Below, piece by piece: positions 33,156 through 42,064 of a stretch of 64,000 nucleotides of DNA. The first letter of the stretch is position 1. Each line of letters begins with the position of its first letter. Made by a program: the position numbers and the translations under genes. Location: assembly GCA_016719295.1 (NCBI GenBank), contig JADKAF010000002.1, positions 1-64,000 of the forward strand, read 5' to 3'. Source of the stretch: Planctomycetota bacterium. GTDB lineage: Bacteria > Planctomycetota > UBA1135 > JADKAF01. The notes under the pieces are model-generated. The model had not been told where the DNA came from. It did no database searches and saw only the letters and a list, made by a program, of their open reading frames with translations.

Positions 33156-35105
33156 CTACGAGAGGGTGGCCGCGCTGGGAAAGGTGGCGCGCGAGACGGC
33201 CTCGAGCAGATCGAGGTCTTTCCGCCCGCCGAAGAAGCGCCCTCGCTTCCATCCGTGCTGCCGCAGCCCGAGCACTTCGCCGGGGCCGCGCTCGACCAGA
33301 TCGCGCGCGGCGACGTTCCGCCCTTCGCGCTCTTGCTCGAGGAAGCGCAGGCGCTCGGCGGGCTCGTCGCTCTTCGAGAGCAGGATCGCACGCGCCTCGC
33401 GCTGCCCACGCCCGATGCGGCCCCGCATCTGATGGAGCTGCACCAGGCCGAAGCGGTCGGCGTCCTCGATCACGAGGCAGGTCGCCGCCGGGAAGTCCAT
33501 CCCGACCTCGATCAAGCTCGACGCGACGAGCAGGTCGAGCTCGCCCTCGCGGAACGCGCGCACGACCTCGGCGATCCGCTCGGCGCCCGCGCCGCCGTGC
33601 AGCGCGGCGAGGCGTCGCCCGGGCAGCGCTTCGGCGAGGCGCTCCCGCGCGCTCTCGACGGCCGCGGCAGCGCCTTCCTCGCCGCGGCGGACCCGCGGGC
33701 AGATCCAGAGCCCGCGACCTTCGCGCGCGAGGGCGTCGCGAAGCGCGGCGAGCGCTTGCTCGCGCTCGCCGTGCGCGAGCACCTGCGTCTCCACCGGCTG
33801 ACGCCCCGGCGGCCGCGTCGTGAGCCAGGACACCTCGAGGTTGCCCCACAGCGCGTGGATCCAGGTGCGCGGGATCGGCGTCGCCGACATCGAGAGCACA
33901 TGCGCGCCGCCGGTCAGCTCGTGGAGGCGCGACTTCTGCCGGGTGCCGAAGCGATGCTGCTCGTCGATCGCGAGCAGGCCCGCGCGACGGAACGGCGCGC
34001 ACGAGAGCAGCGCGTGCGTGCCCACGACCAGATCGAGCTCGCCGCGCGAGGCCGCCCGGCGCTCGCCGCGCGCGCCGCCGCCGAGGAGCAGCGCGCACTT
34101 CACGCGGCTGCCGCGCAGCCACGCCTGCGCGGTCTCGAAGTGCTGTCGCGCGAGCGCCTCGGTCGGCGCGAGGAGCAGGCCCTGGCGACCGCAGCCGATC
34201 GCGCCGAGCAGCGCGTAGAGCGCGACCGCGGTCTTGCCGGTCCCGACGTCGCCGATGAGCAAGCGCGCCATCGGACGCGTGCGCGCGAGATCGGCGCGCA
34301 CCGCGGCCATCGCATGATCCTGATCCGCGGTCGGACGGAACGGCATGCGCGCCCGGATCCGCGCCTCGAGCGCCGCATCGATGCGCAGCGCCTCGACCGT
34401 CTGCGCCTCGCGCGCGGGGAGCGTGATGCGCCGTCGCAAGCGGCAGAGCTCTTCCAGCGCGAGACGCCGACGCGCGCGCTCGGCTTCGCCTTCGTCGCCC
34501 GGCGCGTGCAGCGCGCGCAGCGCCGCTGCGCGCGAAGGCAGCCCGAGCTCCGCTTCGAGCTGCGGCGGCACGGCGCTCGGCACGGCCTCGTCCGCGATCT
34601 CCTCGAGCGCGACGCCGATCCACCGCCGCAGCGCGCGGCGCGGGACGCCGGCGAGCTGCGGGTAGCGCGGGCGCAGGCCGGCGCGTTGCTCCGGGCCGTC
34701 GTCGGCGTCCAACACCCGCGCTTTGTCGAGCTTCCAGAAGCGCCCCGCGACGGCGGTGCCGGAGAGGCGCATGGACGTCCCCGGCGCGGCGCTGCGGGCG
34801 ATCCACGGCTGGTTGAAGAGCGTCGTGCACACGCGCACGCCGTCGGGGAGCTCGAGCAGCAGCTCGGTGCGATGCACGCCGCGCCCGCCGCGCCGCGGGG
34901 CGCACTGCACGACGCGGCCCTCGATCGCGTGCACCGCGCCGTCGCGGAGCTCTCCTCCGAGGGCGAAGCGCCGGGTCGGCGCGACGTAGCTGCGCGGCGC
35001 GACCTCGAGCAGGTCGCGAACGCGCTTCAGGCCGAGGCGCTCACCGAGGATCGCCGCCCGCTTCTGGCCCAAGCCGGGTAGCTGCGTCAGGGGTTCGTCC
35101 AGCAT
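33156..35105 (-). CDS. recG: ATP-dependent DNA helicase RecG
   Basis: Unwinds and reverses stalled replication forks and branched DNA. The 649 residues show the RecG order: helix-hairpin-helix start (LTQLPGLGQKRAAILGERLG), an OB-fold wedge (about 55-135), the helicase core with Walker A GDVGTGKT (285-292), DEQHRFG (381-387), SATPIPRTWI and the C-terminal QMRGRIGRG. Length is slightly below the common ~690 residues. It stands alone between the HEAT operon and the glycosyltransferases. Confidence 0.95.
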   Translation of the reverse strand: MLDEPLTQLPGLGQKRAAILGERLGLKRVRDLLEVAPRSYVAPTRRFALGGELRDGAVHAIEGRVVQCAPRRGGRGVHRTELLLELPDGVRVCTTLFNQPWIARSAAPGTSMRLSGTAVAGRFWKLDKARVLDADDGPEQRAGLRPRYPQLAGVPRRALRRWIGVALEEIADEAVPSAVPPQLEAELGLPSRAAALRALHAPGDEGEAERARRRLALEELCRLRRRITLPAREAQTVEALRIDAALEARIRARMPFRPTADQDHAMAAVRADLARTRPMARLLIGDVGTGKTAVALYALLGAIGCGRQGLLLAPTEALARQHFETAQAWLRGSRVKCALLLGGGARGERRAASRGELDLVVGTHALLSCAPFRRAGLLAIDEQHRFGTRQKSRLHELTGGAHVLSMSATPIPRTWIHALWGNLEVSWLTTRPPGRQPVETQVLAHGEREQALAALRDALAREGRGLWICPRVRRGEEGAAAAVESARERLAEALPGRRLAALHGGAGAERIAEVVRAFREGELDLLVASSLIEVGMDFPAATCLVIEDADRFGLVQLHQMRGRIGRGQREARAILLSKSDEPAERLRFLEQEREGRNVAARDLVERGPGEVLGLRQHGWKRGRFFGGRKDLDLLEAVSRATFPSAATLS

Positions 35106-35213
35106 CTGCGCGCGAGGATGGCATCCGGCGCGCGCAGCGCCAAGACGCGAGAGCGCTCCGCGGGTGCCTGCGCATGCGGAGCTCGCCCTACGAACGCACG
35201 CGGAGCGGAGGAG

Positions 35214-36356
35214 TCACGCGCTTCGCGCGTGCGTTCCTTCTCCGATCAGGGCGGCGAAGCGCTGGCGCAGCTCGGCGCCGATGCGGGCGATCGAGAAGCG
35301 CTCCTCGAAGAGCGCCTGCGCGGCCGCTCCCGCGGCCGGAAGATCGCGCCGGGCGAGCTCGAGCAGCGCCGCGGCGAGCGCCTCCGGCGAGCCGGCGGGG
35401 ACGTAGCTCAGCGCAGGCGAGCGCCCGAGCAGCTCGAGCGCGGCCGGCGTCTCGGCGGTGACGACCATGCGCCCGGCGGCGAGCGCATCGTAGACCTTGC
35501 AGGGAACGACGCGCGCGGCCTTCGGACCGGAATCGAAGATGCCGCAGGCGAAGTCGCTCACCGCGTGCAGGTCCTCGAGCTCGGCTGGGCCCACGAAGCG
35601 GTCGACGAAGCGCACGCTGCGCAGCCCGAGCTCGCGCGCGAGCTCGCGATCGCCCGCCGTTCCGCCGACGAAGCGGAGCTCGAAGGGCTGCGAGCTGCGC
35701 TCCACGATCTGCGTCGCGCGCAGCAGGACGCTCGTTCCGTGCAGCGGGATCCCGGTGCCGACGAAGATGCCGCGCAGCAGCTTGCTCGGCGGAGCCGGCG
35801 CTTGCGGCCGCAGCTCCGAGCCGACCGGGAGCGCGCTCCAGCGCCCGAGCTCGAGGCCGGTGAGCTCGCTGAGGAAGCGCGCGGTGCTCGTCGTGTCGAC
35901 GAGCGAGAGCTCCGCGCGCTCCGCGACCTGCCGATCGAGGCGCCGCATCCAGCGCGCGCGCAGAGAGCCCTCGGCGTAGAGGCGCCGATCCAGCACCGCC
36001 GTCTCGTAGAGCGAGAGGAACGCATCCACCACGAGCGGGATCCTTCGCTCGCGGTCGAGCCGGCGCGCCAAGGATTGATCGCCGATGCCGCCGTAGCCGA
36101 CGAAGACGAGATCGCAGCCCTCGATGGCGGCCTCGTAGCGTCGACGCAAGTCGCGCACGCTGCGCGCCGCGCGCGCCCCCAGGCCGAGCATGCGCAAGGG
36201 AGAGCTCGCCGCGGCCTTGCGGCTCTGCGCGTCCTCGAAGAGCGGCTCGTGCGCGCGCACGCACTCGATCCCGCTCGAGCCGAGCGCGCGCAGGATCACG
36301 CGATTCCGCGTGTAGCCGGGGCAGCTCGGGAAGTTGCCGAAGAGGAGCAAGCGCAT
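35214..36356 (-). CDS. glycosyltransferase family 4-like protein
   Basis: The 380-residue GT-B protein opens with LLLFGNFPSCPGYTRNRVI and has a C-terminal donor-binding half with GIFVGTGIPLHGTSVLLRA, FVDRFVGPAELEDLHAVSDF and KVYDALAAGRMVVTAETPA, which match the E-x7-E-like region of GT4 enzymes. It would transfer an activated sugar to a lipid, glycan or protein in the cytoplasm. It follows the GT2 gene by 10 bases, so the pair is probably cotranscribed behind pilA. The acceptor is unknown. Confidence 0.8.
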   Translation of the reverse strand: MRLLLFGNFPSCPGYTRNRVILRALGSSGIECVRAHEPLFEDAQSRKAAASSPLRMLGLGARAARSVRDLRRRYEAAIEGCDLVFVGYGGIGDQSLARRLDRERRIPLVVDAFLSLYETAVLDRRLYAEGSLRARWMRRLDRQVAERAELSLVDTTSTARFLSELTGLELGRWSALPVGSELRPQAPAPPSKLLRGIFVGTGIPLHGTSVLLRATQIVERSSQPFELRFVGGTAGDRELARELGLRSVRFVDRFVGPAELEDLHAVSDFACGIFDSGPKAARVVPCKVYDALAAGRMVVTAETPAALELLGRSPALSYVPAGSPEALAAALLELARRDLPAAGAAAQALFEERFSIARIGAELRQRFAALIGEGTHARSA

Positions 36357-36366
36357 GACGCGCGGC

Positions 36367-37329
36367 TCACTCCTCTTCGCTGTGCTGGAAACGCAGCGCA
36401 GCGATCTGCTCGGAGATGAGCCCGAGCCCGAGCGTCATGGCCGCCAGGATCAGCATCACGACGCTCATGTTCGTGAAGCGCGCCTGCGTGAGGTAGGTGT
36501 AGGCGTAGTTGAACACGCCGAGTCCGGCGATGAAGAGCGAGAGCGGCCCGAACACGCGCAGCGGCGCGAAGAAGGTCGCGATCTTCGCGATGATGAGGAA
36601 GAAGCGCGAGCCGTCCTTCAGCAGCTTGATCTTCGACTTCCCTTCGCGATGCGCGGCCTCGATCGGGATGTACTTCACCGCGTAGCCCGCGCGGAAGAAC
36701 GCGAGGGTGATGGTGGTGGGATACGAGAAGGTGTTCGGGAGCAGGTAGCAGAAGCGCTTCATCACGTCGGCGCGCGCGGCGCGGAAGCCGCTGGTGAGAT
36801 CCGGGATGGGCTTCCCCACCACCCAGGTCGCCAGGCCGTTGTAGATGCGGTTCGCCCAGCGCTTGTGCTTGCCGTGCCCCGTGCCGCCGCGTGCGCCGAC
36901 CACGAGATCGTGCGTCTGCATGCCCGCGAGCAGCTCCGGGATGCGCTCCGGCGGATGCTGCCCATCGGCGTCCATCAGCAGGATGACGTCGCCCTTCGCG
37001 GCGCGGATCCCCCGCTTCACCGCGGCGCCGTTGCCGAGCGCGTTGGGATGCGAGATCACGCGTGCCCCGTTCTGCCGAGCGATGCGCGCCGTGCCGTCGC
37101 GCGAGCCATCGTCGATGACCAGCACCTCGAAGCGGTAGCCCTGCTCGCGGAGGGCCGAGCGCACGCGCGCGATGCGCTCCAGGACCGAGCCGATCGCCGG
37201 CTCCTCGTCGAGCGCCGGGATCACGATCGAGACGCGCTGGACCTTGGTGCGCAGCGGCGTGCGCGCGCGACGCGAAGGCTGCGGACGGAGCGTTTGGATC
37301 GGCGCCTGGCTGTCGATGAGGCTGGTCAC
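36367..37329 (-). CDS. membrane glycosyltransferase family 2 (polyprenyl-phosphate type)
   Basis: The GTG at 37329 follows GAGGA and gives 320 residues. The GT-A domain has VSIVIPALDEE (33-43), IDDGS (72-76), the metal-binding DAD (120-122) and DLTSGFRAARADV (about 175); two membrane helices follow (FFAPLRVFGPLSLFIAGLG, about 245-265, and a later one). This is the dolichol/polyprenyl-phosphate glycosyltransferase layout, loading a sugar onto a lipid carrier. A longer in-frame reading to 37692 runs through the terminator and into pilA and is rejected. Confidence 0.85.
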   Translation of the reverse strand: MTSLIDSQAPIQTLRPQPSRRARTPLRTKVQRVSIVIPALDEEPAIGSVLERIARVRSALREQGYRFEVLVIDDGSRDGTARIARQNGARVISHPNALGNGAAVKRGIRAAKGDVILLMDADGQHPPERIPELLAGMQTHDLVVGARGGTGHGKHKRWANRIYNGLATWVVGKPIPDLTSGFRAARADVMKRFCYLLPNTFSYPTTITLAFFRAGYAVKYIPIEAAHREGKSKIKLLKDGSRFFLIIAKIATFFAPLRVFGPLSLFIAGLGVFNYAYTYLTQARFTNMSVVMLILAAMTLGLGLISEQIAALRFQHSEEE

Positions 37330-37388
37330 GGATCGGGTCCTCTTCGGTGATGGCGAGTTCTCTCTCCGCGCACGAGGCAGGAAAAGGC

Positions 37389-37422
37389 GCAGAGGTGGCC
37401 GGCTCGCGCCGACCACCTCTGC
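37389..37422 (-). terminator. Rho-independent terminator of pilA
   Basis: GCAGAGGTGG (37389-37398) pairs with CCACCTCTGC (37413-37422), with an inner CGGC/GCCG pair. On the minus strand the stem is followed by GCCTTTTCC. It lies downstream of the pilA stop, separating pilA from the glycosyltransferases. Confidence 0.7.
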
Positions 37423-37445
37423 TTCGGCGGTTTTCACCGCCCGCC

Positions 37446-38147
37446 TTAGATCTTCGTGCTTACTGCACGACCACCCAGGACTCGCCATCGTTGCCCGTCG
37501 AGTTGGCAGCGACGAGGCCAGTGATCTGGTTCGGCGAGCTGCCGGCGACGAACGCGGCGTCCGGGTTCGGGGCGGTGCCCGTCGTGTAGAGAGCGACGCG
37601 GTTCTGGCAGGCCAGGGGTGTCGCCCTGCTGGTTCACGAAGAAGGTACGGTTGCCCGAGTTGCCGCGGTTGATCGGCCAGGCGTACGCGCACCAGGTCGT
37701 CTCGCAGAAGTCAGCAGCCGCGTCCCAGTCGGTCGCCGTCGGAGCGCCACCGGTGGCCTCTTCCGCGACACCGACACCCGCGTCATCGGGGAGGTAGATG
37801 GCGAAGTTGTAGCCCGAGCGGGTCACGACGCCGTTGTTGATCGCGCGGAAGGCCGCCGAGAGAACGGGCGGATTGACCGTCGAGGTCGTGCCGCGGAGGC
37901 TGACGCCACCGCTGAGCTCGCCGAAGAAGCCGTACTCGCCCGCGCCGTCGCCATCGACGTCGATGGCGCCGGAGGCCTGCAGCTGGGACTGCGACGACGC
38001 CAGGTTGCGCAGCGTCGAGATGGCAGCCGTCTCGTTCGCGGTGAGGCGCGCCGAGAGGAGGTTCGGAATCGCGATCGAGGCGATGATGGCGATGATGGCA
38101 ACGACGATCATCAGCTCGATCAGGGTGAAGCCTTGGTCCCTACGCAT
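37446..38147 (-). CDS. pilA: type IV pilin-like protein PilA, frameshifted near its C-terminus
   Basis: The ATG at 38147 (AGGAG upstream) gives a prepilin: leader MRRDQG, then the cleavage site with FTLIELMIVVAIIAIIASIA and the pilin helix. As read, 233 residues end at 37446, but the last ~60 become Arg/His-rich and foreign. Dropping one base of the C-run at 37615-37618 (GGGG on the plus strand) restores a plausible pilin tail: LACQNRVALYTTGTAPNPD at the shift, and SWVVVQ then TAA at 37460-37462, for 228 residues. This points to a one-base insertion, real or an assembly error. It is followed by a good terminator. Confidence 0.85.
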   Translation of the reverse strand: MRRDQGFTLIELMIVVAIIAIIASIAIPNLLSARLTANETAAISTLRNLASSQSQLQASGAIDVDGDGAGEYGFFGELSGGVSLRGTTSTVNPPVLSAAFRAINNGVVTRSGYNFAIYLPDDAGVGVAEEATGGAPTATDWDAAADFCETTWCAYAWPINRGNSGNRTFFVNQQGDTPGLPEPRRSLHDGHRPEPGRRVRRRQLAEPDHWPRRCQLDGQRWRVLGGRAVSTKI

Positions 38148-38255
38148 GTCTTTTCGGTTCTCCTGAATGTCTCCAACGACGTGGAGGCTGTTTACAGCTT
38201 CTCGATCCGCTGTGGGATCGATCCCCGAGAGAAAGGTCTCGTCCTTTTCTGCGCA

Positions 38256-38273
38256 CACGCCGCAAGCGGCGTG
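38256..38273 (-). terminator. hairpin between the TPR gene and pilA
   Basis: CACGCCGC and GCGGCGTG pair with a two-base loop (AA) as an 8-bp stem, 16 bases after the TPR-gene stop. It suggests pilA has its own promoter in 38148-38255; none was recognised. Confidence 0.4.
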
Positions 38274-38288
38274 CTCGCTCACGTGTAC

Positions 38289-38930
38289 TTATCGACCGTT
38301 GGGCGCGGCTGCTTGAGTGGCGGCAGACGAATCCGTGGCGACTTCGGCTTGGCCCTGCGCTTGCGGAGCGGCGAGGCCGAGCTCCGTGCGGAGCCGCGCC
38401 GAGCTCCAGTTGGAGCCGGCCACCGATTCCGCCGTCTGCACCGCGGACTCCGCTTCGTCGAGGCGCCCGAGCGCCTTCAGGCAATGGGCGCGCAGGACGC
38501 AGGTCTTCCAGCGCGTGTCGACCTCTTCGGCCTTCACGCCATCCAAGCGCTGCAGCGCCTTGGCATGCTCGCCCTCGTTCATCTCGAGACGCGCGATGCC
38601 GACTTGCAGCTCGGGCTCCATGCCGAGCGCCTTCGATCGGGGCAGGAGCTGATGGTACAGCGCGAGCGCCTCCTCCTTCCGGCCGCGGCCCTCGTAGATC
38701 GCGGCCAGCATGGTCAGGCCCTCGAAGTTGTCCGGCTCCTCCTCCAGCGCTTGGCGCACGAAGGTCTCGGCGTGATCGAGCATGCCCACCCTGAGCTGCG
38801 GGGCAGCGCAGGAGAGCAGCGTCTGGACGTCGGGCTTCGAGCGGTAGACGAATCCACCGTAGACGAGCCCGCTCAAGGTCAGCGCGGTCGTGCTGTAGAG
38901 CACGACGCGGCGCTTGTTGGAAGCCTGCAT
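38289..38930 (-). CDS. membrane-anchored TPR protein of the pilus locus
   Basis: The ATG has GGAGGAG upstream. The 213-residue protein has one N-terminal membrane helix (about 9-28, VVLYSTTALTLSGLVYGGFVY) and then TPR helices (HAETFVRQALEEEPDNFEGL, RKEEALALYHQLLPRSKALG, HAKALQRLDGVK), ending in an Ala/Gln-rich tail. TPR proteins often act as pilus assembly or secretin-docking factors, but no specific homologue is claimed. It lies between pilC and pilA, so a pilus role is plausible from position. Confidence 0.65.
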   Translation of the reverse strand: MQASNKRRVVLYSTTALTLSGLVYGGFVYRSKPDVQTLLSCAAPQLRVGMLDHAETFVRQALEEEPDNFEGLTMLAAIYEGRGRKEEALALYHQLLPRSKALGMEPELQVGIARLEMNEGEHAKALQRLDGVKAEEVDTRWKTCVLRAHCLKALGRLDEAESAVQTAESVAGSNWSSARLRTELGLAAPQAQGQAEVATDSSAATQAAAPNGR

Positions 38931-39064
38931 CTCATCTCCTCCGCTGGTCGTTCCCGTCCCTGAACCGAAGCCGCAAGGACGGCCGCGGGGAGTGCCGACG
39001 TCGCCGCCGCGCCACTCCCCGCTCCATGCGCCTCATCGGCGCTTCGGACCGTTTCCTTTTGGAA

Positions 39065-40309
39065 TTAGCCGGTCGCCAGCTTCTCCTGCAGCTTGAAGAT
39101 CGGCAGGAAGACCGCGAGGACGATGGTCCCCACGATGAAGCCCATGACCGAGATCATGATGGGCTCGATCATCGAGGTGAGGCTCTTCACCTCCGCCGAG
39201 ACCTGCTCGTCGTAGAAGACGGCGATCTTCTCGAGCAGGGTCTCCAGGGCGCCGGACTTCTCGCCGATCGCGATCATCTTGGTGACCATCGGCGGGAACA
39301 CCGGCGACTCCGAGAGCGGACGCCAGAGCGTCTCCCCGGACCGCACCGAGACCTTGGCATGATCGATCGCCTTGCTCACCACGGCATTGCCGGAGGTGAC
39401 GCCGACGATGTCCATCGCCGCCAGGATCGGGACGCCGCTCTTGATCAGGGTCGAGAAGGTTCGGGAGAAGCGCGAGAGCGCGATCTTGCGAATCAGAGGT
39501 CCGAAGATCGGAACGCGCAGGTAGAAGGCATCGAGGAACGCCTTGCCGCGCGCGCTCTTCTTGAAGGCGGAGAAGGCGAAGAAGAAGCCGGCGATGATGC
39601 CGAACATCGCGAGCACGTTGTTCTTCATCCAGTCCGCCGTATCCATCACCATGCTGGTGAGGGCGGGGAGCTCGATCTCGAGCGAGGTGAACACGGGCTT
39701 GAACGACGGCACGATCCCGATCATGAGGAAGCCGGCGATGCCGAAGACCAGCACGAGCGAGATGACCGGATAGGTCATCGCCGACTTGACCTCGCGGCGC
39801 AGCGCATCGGCGGCCTCGAGGTACTCGGCGAGGCGCACGAGGATCAGGTCGAGCTGACCGGAGACCTCGCCCGCCTTGATCATCGAGATGTAGAGATCGG
39901 TGAAGATGCGCGGATAGCGCTGCAGGGCCGACGAGAGGTCGGCGCCGGTGCGCACTTCCTCGACGACGCCGCCCACGCATTGCTTGAATCCGGGCGACTC
40001 GGCCTGCTCGTTCAGGATCTCGAGCGCCTCGAGCAGCGGGATGCCCGCGCCGATCATCGTGGAGAGCTGACGCGTGAAGAGGATGAGCTCGCCCTTCTTC
40101 GCCTTGGGGCGAGCGATCTTCTTGCGGCCTCCGGCCGAGCCGCGCCGCCCACCGCTTTCCTTGCCGGCGGCTCCCGCCGCGCGCACGCTGAGCACGGTCA
40201 GCGATTGGCGCCGGAGCTCGTTGATCGCCTCGGACTGAGAGCCCGCGGTGATCATGCCCGAGACCGACTGGCCTCGCGCGTCCTTGGCCGCGTACTTGAA
40301 CTTCTGCAT
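39065..40309 (-). CDS. pilC: type IV pilus inner-membrane platform protein PilC
   Basis: The 414-residue protein begins MQKFKYAAKDARGQSVSG and contains the two GspF-type domains, with LILFTRQLSTMIGAGIPLLE and LSRFSRTFSTLIKSGVPILAA at their starts, each preceding a membrane helix (about 170-195, 225-245 and 375-400). PilC connects the PilB/PilT motors to pilin insertion. A basic Gly-rich insertion follows the first ~45 residues. It sits 18 bases after pilB, so the pilT-pilB-pilC order looks like an operon. Confidence 0.95.
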   Translation of the reverse strand: MQKFKYAAKDARGQSVSGMITAGSQSEAINELRRQSLTVLSVRAAGAAGKESGGRRGSAGGRKKIARPKAKKGELILFTRQLSTMIGAGIPLLEALEILNEQAESPGFKQCVGGVVEEVRTGADLSSALQRYPRIFTDLYISMIKAGEVSGQLDLILVRLAEYLEAADALRREVKSAMTYPVISLVLVFGIAGFLMIGIVPSFKPVFTSLEIELPALTSMVMDTADWMKNNVLAMFGIIAGFFFAFSAFKKSARGKAFLDAFYLRVPIFGPLIRKIALSRFSRTFSTLIKSGVPILAAMDIVGVTSGNAVVSKAIDHAKVSVRSGETLWRPLSESPVFPPMVTKMIAIGEKSGALETLLEKIAVFYDEQVSAEVKSLTSMIEPIMISVMGFIVGTIVLAVFLPIFKLQEKLATG

Positions 40310-40327
40310 CGTAGCCTACTCCCTCTC

Positions 40328-42049
40328 TCAGTCGTCTCCCGACGTGATGCGCAGGACTTCTTCGATCGTGGTCTTCCCACGCGTCGCGTTCAGGATTCCG
40401 GTGCGCCGCAAGGTGAGCATGCCTTCCTCGATGGCCTTGGCCTTCAAGTCGAGCACCGGCTTGTTCTCCACGACCATGCGCTTCAGAGCCTCGCTCATGT
40501 ACATGGTCTCCAGGATCGCGAATCGTCCGCGATAGCCCCCGGAGCAGCGCTGGCAGCCCACGGCCTTCATCAGATTGAGGCCGCTCTGGAAGTCCTCGTC
40601 GAGGAAGCCGATCGCGCGGAGCCGCTCCTCGGGGTACTCCACCGGTTCCTTGCAGTGCTCGCAGAGCTTGCGCAGGAGGCGTTGCGCCGAGATCAGCGTG
40701 GTCGACGAAGCGACCATGAATGGGTCGAGGCCCATGTCCATCATGCGGGTGATGGTCGAAGGCGCGTCGTTGGTGTGCAGGGTCGAGAGCACGAGGTGGC
40801 CGGTGAGAGCGGCCTTCACCGCGATCTCGATCGTCTCCTTGTCGCGGATCTCGCCCATCAGGATCACGTCGGGGTCCTGGCGGAGGATCGAGCGCAGCGC
40901 CGCGGCGAAGGTCATCCCGCGCTTCGGGTTGACGGGCACCTGGTTGATGCCCTCCATCTGGTACTCGACGGGATCCTCGACGGTGACCAGGTTGATGTCG
41001 GGCGTCGCGATCTCCTGGACCGCGGAGTAGAGCGTCGTGGACTTGCCCGAGCCAGTAGGCCCCGTCACCAGGATCATCCCGTACGGCTGGTTGATGGCGT
41101 CGCGGTAATGCTGCAGAGCGATCGGCTCGAAGCCCAGGCTGTCGAGCGCCAAGTTCATCTTGCCCGTGTCGAGCACGCGCATGACGATCTTCTCGCCGTG
41201 GACGATGGGCAGGGTCGACACGCGAAAGTCGATCTGGCGGCGCTCGTATTTGATCTGGAACTTGCCGTCCTGGGGCTTCATGCGCTCGGCGATGTCCAGC
41301 CGGGACATGATCTTGACGCGCGAGATGATGCCGTTCTGCAGGGCCTTCGGCGGCTGCTTCGGGCACTCGCGCATCACTCCGTCGACGCGCATGCGCACAC
41401 GGAAGCGCTTCTCGTACGGCTCCATGTGGATGTCGCTCGCCCCCATCTTGAGGCCCATCGCGATGATGGCATTGGTCACCTTGACGACAGGCGCGTCCTC
41501 GGAGTTCACGTCCGAGATGTCGTAGCTCTCGGCGCGCTCATCCTCCGCCGCCTCCGCCGAGATCGAGTCCCCCTCGATCCCCTCGAGCATCTTCTCGACT
41601 TGCCGCTCGGCGAGCTTGAAGGCCTTCTCCACCGCGTCGCGGATCGACTTGTCGGTCGACACGACGGGGCGCAACGTGCACTGCGTGATGAGGCGCAGAT
41701 CGTCGAGCTTGACGACGTTGAAGGGGTCAGCGACTGCGACCGTGAGAACATCACCGGCCTTCGCCACCGGGAACACGCCGTGATGCAGCGCGGTCTCGCG
41801 GTTGATGATCTGCAGGCATTCGTCTTCGACCTGCACACGGGCCAGGTCGATGGGCGGGATATTGCTCGCACGGGCGATCGCCGCGATGAGCGCCCCTTCG
41901 TCGACCACCTTCTCCTCGAGGAGGAGCGTGACCAACGACTTCTTCTCCTGGTCGGCACGCGCCGCCATGGAGATCGCGATGTCCTCCGCCAAGACCCCCG
42001 CCTTGACGAGGATGTCGCGGAAGCGCCGTGATACACCGATCGCAACCAA
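40328..42049 (-). CDS. pilB: type IV pilus assembly ATPase PilB
   Basis: Powers pilus extension. The TTG at 42049 is chosen because GGAGGA sits eight bases upstream; it starts 15 bases after pilT. The 573 residues hold an MshEN/GspE N-terminal domain, the N2 domain (ASDIHMEPYEKRFRVRMRVDG), Walker A GPTGSGKST (330-338), the aspartate box, Walker B GEIRDKETIE and the His box LSTLHTNDA, then CEHC and CQRC, the tetracysteine zinc site of PilB/GspE. Length matches PilB. Confidence 0.95.
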   Translation of the reverse strand: MVAIGVSRRFRDILVKAGVLAEDIAISMAARADQEKKSLVTLLLEEKVVDEGALIAAIARASNIPPIDLARVQVEDECLQIINRETALHHGVFPVAKAGDVLTVAVADPFNVVKLDDLRLITQCTLRPVVSTDKSIRDAVEKAFKLAERQVEKMLEGIEGDSISAEAAEDERAESYDISDVNSEDAPVVKVTNAIIAMGLKMGASDIHMEPYEKRFRVRMRVDGVMRECPKQPPKALQNGIISRVKIMSRLDIAERMKPQDGKFQIKYERRQIDFRVSTLPIVHGEKIVMRVLDTGKMNLALDSLGFEPIALQHYRDAINQPYGMILVTGPTGSGKSTTLYSAVQEIATPDINLVTVEDPVEYQMEGINQVPVNPKRGMTFAAALRSILRQDPDVILMGEIRDKETIEIAVKAALTGHLVLSTLHTNDAPSTITRMMDMGLDPFMVASSTTLISAQRLLRKLCEHCKEPVEYPEERLRAIGFLDEDFQSGLNLMKAVGCQRCSGGYRGRFAILETMYMSEALKRMVVENKPVLDLKAKAIEEGMLTLRRTGILNATRGKTTIEEVLRITSGDD

Positions 42050-42064
42050 CGCAGGATCCTCCGA

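Noticed and set aside
37330..37692. N-terminal extension of the GT2 gene
   Set aside because: It would run through the pilA terminator and part of pilA; the GTG at 37329 with GAGGA upstream starts the GT-A domain normally.
38133..38963. Rightward frame opposite the pilus TPR gene
   Set aside because: It is a GC-rich antisense reading of a gene with clear TPR motifs; similar shadow frames occur across the window.
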